A stretch of 10,330 nucleotides of DNA from an uncultured Clostridia bacterium (GTDB lineage: Bacteria; Bacillota; Clostridia; Lachnospirales; Bianqueaceae), in the NCBI GenBank assembly GCA_937892735.1, contig CALBGL010000021.1, positions 1 through 10,330 of the forward strand. Reading direction: 5' to 3'. This document shows positions 7,307 to 10,330 of this stretch, one piece after another (positions within the stretch are counted from its first letter, which is position 1; each line of letters opens with the position of its first letter). The notes under the pieces are model-generated. The model was not told the origin of the DNA and did not search any database. It saw only the letters and a list, made by a program, of their open reading frames with translations. The translations under genes and the position numbers were made by a program.

Positions 7307-8377
7307 ATGAAGACAAGAATTGGGGTCATCGGCACGGGATGGCGTGCCGGTTTTTTTCTGCGGGCAGCGAAAATGCTGCCCCAGCAGTTTGAAGTCAGCG
7401 GAGTAGTCTATCATTCGGAGGCAGGGAAGGAATGTGCCGGTGTATGGGGAGTTCCGCTGTTTGCGTCTCCTGAACGGCTGGTGCAGGAGACAAGGCCGGA
7501 TTACGTCGTGGTATCCGTTTCTCGCAAAAGCGGCGCGGCACGCCAGATTTCAGCGCAGTTGGCCGAGATGGGGGTGCCGGTCCTGATGGAGACGCCGCCG
7601 GCCGACAGCCTGGAAGATTTAACAGAGTTTTATAAGCAGTGCGGACAGGCAAAGATCCAGGTGGCAGAGCAGTATCAGTTTCAGCCCATGATCGCGGCAC
7701 GGCTGGCAGTCGCAGCCTCCGGGCAGATCGGACAGGTATATCAGACGCGTTTCCAGCTGCCCAATGGATACCATTCCATCAGTGTGCATCGTAAGGTGCT
7801 GGGGGTTGGTATGGCATTGCCCAGAGTTTGGGGCGCACAGTATGTACATCAGAGGATGAGCGCGCCGGGTCGCGACGGGGATCCGGCGTCCGAGGAAATG
7901 ATCTCAGTCAAGCAGATGGTTTTCCATCTGGATTATGGGGAAAAGCAGGCATTCAATGATCTAGAGGGAGACCAGTGTCGTGCGTGGATTCGCCGGGAGC
8001 ATTATAATATCCGAGGAGACCAGGGAGAGGTCTACGACGACGAAGTCTATTATATGGAAGATTTTCTGACTCCCGTACACTATTCGTTGGAACGCATGAT
8101 GACCGGAGCCGGGACCAATCTGGAAGGATCCTTCTTGCGAGGCGTACGAGGACAAAAGGGATGGGTCTATGAGAATCCATTCCGTCCGGCGCGTATGTTT
8201 GATGATGAGATCGCGGTGGCGACTTGCATGCAGAAAATGGCAGAATACGTACAGGGTGGTCCGGATTTTTACAGTTTGGCGGAAGCTATGCAGGATCGAT
8301 ATCTGGCGCTGCTCACGGTCCAGTCCGCTAAGGAAGGAAAGGTTCTGGAGGCCAGCCCCCAGATTTGGATGAAATGA
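7307..8377 (+). CDS. Gfo/Idh/MocA family NAD(P)-dependent oxidoreductase
   Basis: A 356-residue soluble oxidoreductase. The N-terminal Rossmann domain (about 1-120) starts with IGVIGTGWRAGFF (5-17), the dinucleotide-binding loop. VVVSVSRKSGA (67-77) ends the cofactor pocket, and the family's hinge motif appears as METPPA (94-99). The usual catalytic Lys of the EKP motif is replaced by Thr (T96). EQYQFQP at 121-127 occupies the place of the substrate-side strand after the hinge. The C-terminal half is the alpha/beta substrate domain, with candidate polar residues in NGYHSISVHRK (H156, H161). The gene starts 12 nt after the GH105 frame, with AAAGGAG before the ATG. It ends 13 nt before the amidohydrolase, so it is mid-operon. 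Substrate is unknown; a sugar or uronate released by the neighbouring hydrolases is an inference. Confidence 0.85.
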   Translation: MKTRIGVIGTGWRAGFFLRAAKMLPQQFEVSGVVYHSEAGKECAGVWGVPLFASPERLVQETRPDYVVVSVSRKSGAARQISAQLAEMGVPVLMETPPADSLEDLTEFYKQCGQAKIQVAEQYQFQPMIAARLAVAASGQIGQVYQTRFQLPNGYHSISVHRKVLGVGMALPRVWGAQYVHQRMSAPGRDGDPASEEMISVKQMVFHLDYGEKQAFNDLEGDQCRAWIRREHYNIRGDQGEVYDDEVYYMEDFLTPVHYSLERMMTGAGTNLEGSFLRGVRGQKGWVYENPFRPARMFDDEIAVATCMQKMAEYVQGGPDFYSLAEAMQDRYLALLTVQSAKEGKVLEASPQIWMK

Positions 8378-8390
8378 GGAGGGATTTCAG

Positions 8391-9545
8391 TTGATTTTGA
8401 TTCAAAATGGTATCGTCTATACGATGACCGCGGAGGAGCCTGTACGGGTGGATCTCCTGGTAGAAGACGGAAAGATCCAGAGAATAGAATCGGCCATCAC
8501 GCCGCAGGCGGGCTGGCAAGTGATTGATGCGGCAGGACTCAGAGTCTATCCTGGTTTTATTGATGCGCATTGTCATTTAGGAATGTCCGAAGAGGCCATT
8601 GGGTTTGAAGGCAATGATGTGAATGAGGCGACAGACCCTGTCACACCGCAAATTCGAGCGATCGATGGATTTAATCCCACGGACCGAGCGGTGACAGAAG
8701 CCTGCAGCGCCGGCGTCACCTGCGTGGCAACAGGGCCGGGATCGGCCAATGTTGTGGGAGGCCAGTTTGCTGCGATCAAAACCTATGGCAGGCGAGTGGA
8801 CAAGATGATTGTCAAGGCGCCGCTGGCCATGAAGGTGGCCTTTGGAGAAAATCCAAAACGCGTCTATAACAATAAGCAGAAGATGCCTTCTACGCGTATG
8901 GGCACGGCAGCGATGCTGCGTCAGACGTTGACAGAGGCCATTAACTATATGAAGAAGCGAGAAAAAGATCCAGATACGCCGGTGGATTTCAAGTTGGAGC
9001 CTCTGATTCCGGTATTGAAACGAGAGATACCCCTGAAAGCCCACGCGCATAGAGCAGATGATATTTTTACAGTGATTCGAATCGCTCGGGAATTTCATCT
9101 TCGTTTTACGCTGGATCATTGCACAGAGGGGCATCTGATCACGGAAGAATTAGCGGAGGAGAATGTACAGGCCATCATCGGACCTTCCTTTGGCAGCCGT
9201 TCCAAATTCGAATTGACGAATAAGACGTTCGATACGCCGAAGGCGCTCTATGAGGTGGGGATTCCTTTCGCTATCATGACGGATCATCCTGTGATCCCCT
9301 GCCAGTATCTGCCGCTCTGTGCGGCATTGTCGCATAAGGCGGGGCTGCCGGCGATGGAAGCCGTGAAAGCCATCACGATTCGCGCGGCGCAGATTCTGGG
9401 TCTGGAAGATCGGATCGGATCCCTGGAAGTGGGAAAAGACGCGGACATAGTTTTATATGCAGGAGATCCCATGGAGGATATAGAAGCGCACTGTGTGATA
9501 ACGATCGTGGATGGGAAGATCGTATCGGATCGGCGGGGTGCATGA
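8391..9545 (+). CDS. Amidohydrolase-superfamily metal hydrolase (imidazolonepropionase-like)
   Basis: A 384-residue metal-dependent hydrolase of the amidohydrolase superfamily. The start is TTG at 8391, with GGAGG 8 nt upstream. The protein then opens with the family's small beta domain (ILIQNGIVYTM). Metal-site motifs are in the expected order: GFIDAHCHLG at 55-64 (H60, H62), KAHAHRADD at 216-224 (H218/H220), LDHCTEGH at 241-248 (H243 and H248) and MTDHPV at 296-301 (D298). The closing strand motif GSLEVGKDADIVLY and TIVDGKIV complete the chain. The overall pattern is closest to imidazolonepropionase-like, COG1228-type enzymes, a group that includes peptidases and deacylases. The reaction cannot be predicted. 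It follows the oxidoreductase by 13 nt and overlaps ung. Confidence 0.87.
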   Translation: MILIQNGIVYTMTAEEPVRVDLLVEDGKIQRIESAITPQAGWQVIDAAGLRVYPGFIDAHCHLGMSEEAIGFEGNDVNEATDPVTPQIRAIDGFNPTDRAVTEACSAGVTCVATGPGSANVVGGQFAAIKTYGRRVDKMIVKAPLAMKVAFGENPKRVYNNKQKMPSTRMGTAAMLRQTLTEAINYMKKREKDPDTPVDFKLEPLIPVLKREIPLKAHAHRADDIFTVIRIAREFHLRFTLDHCTEGHLITEELAEENVQAIIGPSFGSRSKFELTNKTFDTPKALYEVGIPFAIMTDHPVIPCQYLPLCAALSHKAGLPAMEAVKAITIRAAQILGLEDRIGSLEVGKDADIVLYAGDPMEDIEAHCVITIVDGKIVSDRRGA

Positions 9546-10222
9546 TGGCAGCGCAATTCCAAAATGATTGGCAGGAACTTCTGCAGCCAGAGTTTCAGAA
9601 GGAGTATTATCTGCGATTGCGAGAGTTCCTAAAGCAGGAGTATCGCACCCGAACCATTTATCCCGATATGTATGATATTTTTAATGCCATGCATTTTACG
9701 GCCTATGAGGATGTGAAAGTCGTGATTCTGGGCCAGGATCCCTACCATGGGCCAGGTCAGGCACATGGATTGAGTTTTTCTGTGAAGCCCGGTATCGCGG
9801 TGCCTCCGTCTCTGCAGAATATCTACCAGGAGCTTGCCAATGACCTGGGATTAAAGATTCCGCATACAGGTTACTTGAAGAAATGGACAGATCAGGGCGT
9901 ATTGCTCCTGAACGCGGTCTTGACGGTGCGTGCGGGCATTGCCAATTCTCATCGGGGAATGGGATGGGAATATTTCACCGACCATATCATTACGTTGTTA
10001 AATGAGAGGCAAAAGCCGGTGGTTTTTTTGCTATGGGGCAGAAATGCACGCGAGAAAAAGGCACTGATCACGAATCCTCAGCATCTGATTCTCGAAGCAC
10101 CACATCCCAGTCCGCTATCGGCCTATCATGGTTTCTTCGGATGTCGGCATTTTTCGAAGGCAAATGCGTTTCTGGAACGACACGGCATGACGCCGATCGA
10201 TTGGCAGATCGAGGATGAATAA
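9542..10222 (+). CDS. ung: Uracil-DNA glycosylase, family 1
   Basis: This enzyme removes uracil from DNA and starts base excision repair. The 226 residues match family-1 UNG. All five signature motifs are present: GQDPYHG at 64-70 with catalytic D66 and Y68, GLSFS at 76-80 (F79 stacks the base), VPPSLQNI at 87-94, LLLNAVLTV at 121-129 (N124 reads uracil) and HPSPLSA at 188-194 (H188, and the Leu of the insertion loop). The ATG at 9542 overlaps the amidohydrolase TGA as ATGA. The second ATG at 9545 has better spacing (6 nt) from GGGG at 9535-9538 and may be the real start, giving 225 residues. It is the last gene of the rightward operon and is probably translated by coupling to the amidohydrolase. 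Confidence 0.97.
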   Translation: MMAAQFQNDWQELLQPEFQKEYYLRLREFLKQEYRTRTIYPDMYDIFNAMHFTAYEDVKVVILGQDPYHGPGQAHGLSFSVKPGIAVPPSLQNIYQELANDLGLKIPHTGYLKKWTDQGVLLLNAVLTVRAGIANSHRGMGWEYFTDHIITLLNERQKPVVFLLWGRNAREKKALITNPQHLILEAPHPSPLSAYHGFFGCRHFSKANAFLERHGMTPIDWQIEDE

Positions 10223-10227
10223 ATAAG

Positions 10228-10270
10228 AAGGTTCAGGATTCTCCGAGCCTTCTCCGTCCCCGGGAACCTT
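10228..10270. repeat. Imperfect inverted repeat downstream of ung
   Basis: AAGGTTC (10228-10234) pairs with GAACCTT (10264-10270), and a competing stem AGAAGG (10226-10231) with CCTTCT (10248-10253) is possible. No T tract follows, so it is a poor intrinsic terminator. The right arm touches the -35 box of the next promoter. Confidence 0.35.
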
Positions 10271-10297
10271 GCAGTTAAGCCATTTTTGTGTTATAAT
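10269..10297 (+). promoter_or_regulatory. SigA-type promoter for the gene starting at 10323
   Basis: TTGCAG (10269-10274), a 17-bp spacer and a perfect TATAAT (10292-10297) make a good vegetative promoter. The predicted start site near 10304 leaves a leader of only about 19 nt before the ATG. Confidence 0.7.
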
Positions 10298-10319
10298 CCC
10301 CCTTTACGAAAGGGGGATT
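10295..10319. promoter_or_regulatory. Perfect 11-bp inverted repeat over the -10/start site, candidate operator
   Basis: AATCCCCCTTT (10295-10305) and AAAGGGGGATT (10309-10319) are perfect inverted copies separated by ACG. The left arm overlaps the end of the -10 box and the predicted transcription start. The right arm contains AGGGGG, which is also the likely ribosome binding site of the ATG at 10323. Because the transcript would begin inside the repeat, a DNA operator is more likely than an RNA hairpin. A terminator for ung is the alternative, since TTTCT follows the stem. Confidence 0.5.
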
Positions 10320-10322
10320 TCT

Positions 10323-10330
10323 ATGGAAGA
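10323..10330 (+). CDS. Start of a gene running off the right edge
   Basis: ATGGAAGA at the window's end is preceded by AAAGGGGG at suitable spacing and by a good promoter. Only two full codons (Met-Glu) are visible, so nothing can be said of the product. Confidence 0.4.

Noticed and set aside
10226..10270. A small RNA or riboswitch in the region after ung.
   Set aside because: The stems are short and imperfect, lie before the only visible promoter start, and match no known riboswitch core that I can recognise.
1..10330. CRISPR arrays, tRNA or rRNA genes, phage or defence genes.
   Set aside because: No regularly spaced repeats, cloverleaf-like segments, ribosomal sequence or defence-type domains were seen on either strand.

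Overview
The window looks like a chromosomal segment of a Gram-positive, Clostridia-type bacterium, probably a gut Lachnospiraceae-like anaerobe. The support is AGGAGG-type ribosome binding sites, SigA-like promoters with 17-bp spacers, short gaps between genes, and protein families common in that group: GH42, GH105, a YoaK/DUF1275 membrane protein, a Gfo/Idh oxidoreductase and an IS1182-like transposase tail. The species cannot be named from the sequence.

Layout. Bases 1-189 hold the 3' end of a transposase gene, followed by a hairpin (227-271) that could end transcription from both sides. From 5238 down to 443 a minus-strand operon encodes an (alpha/alpha)6-barrel glycosidase related to GH65/GH95, a GH42 beta-galactosidase, and the isoprenoid enzyme IspD, whose start overlaps the GH42 stop. 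At about 5278-5350 two good promoters lie back to back. The rightward one overlaps the upstream part of the first open frame, so the DUF1275 gene must start at 5379. Next comes a GH105 unsaturated glucuronyl/galacturonyl hydrolase gene (6183-7294) broken by a frameshift near 6630, probably a 10-bp deletion. It is followed by a Gfo/Idh/MocA oxidoreductase, an amidohydrolase with a TTG start, and ung (uracil-DNA glycosylase), whose start overlaps the amidohydrolase stop. The window closes with a promoter and an 11-bp perfect inverted repeat just before the start codon of a gene that runs off the end.

How the genes may work together. No sugar-acting enzyme here has a signal peptide, so they probably act in the cytoplasm on imported oligosaccharides. 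GH42 would remove beta-galactosyl units and GH105, when intact, unsaturated uronic acids left by polysaccharide lyases. The GH65/GH95-like enzyme would cut a third linkage, and the oxidoreductase would act on a released sugar or uronate. A pectic (rhamnogalacturonan/galactan) or arabinogalactan-type substrate is the most natural inference. No transporter, lyase or regulator lies in the window. Both operons end in a housekeeping gene (ispD, ung) joined by a start/stop overlap to a catabolic gene.

I did not find a clearly new defence, mobile or RNA system. The best leads are the unassigned glycosidase, the frameshifted GH105, the atypical oxidoreductase motif and the terminal palindrome.
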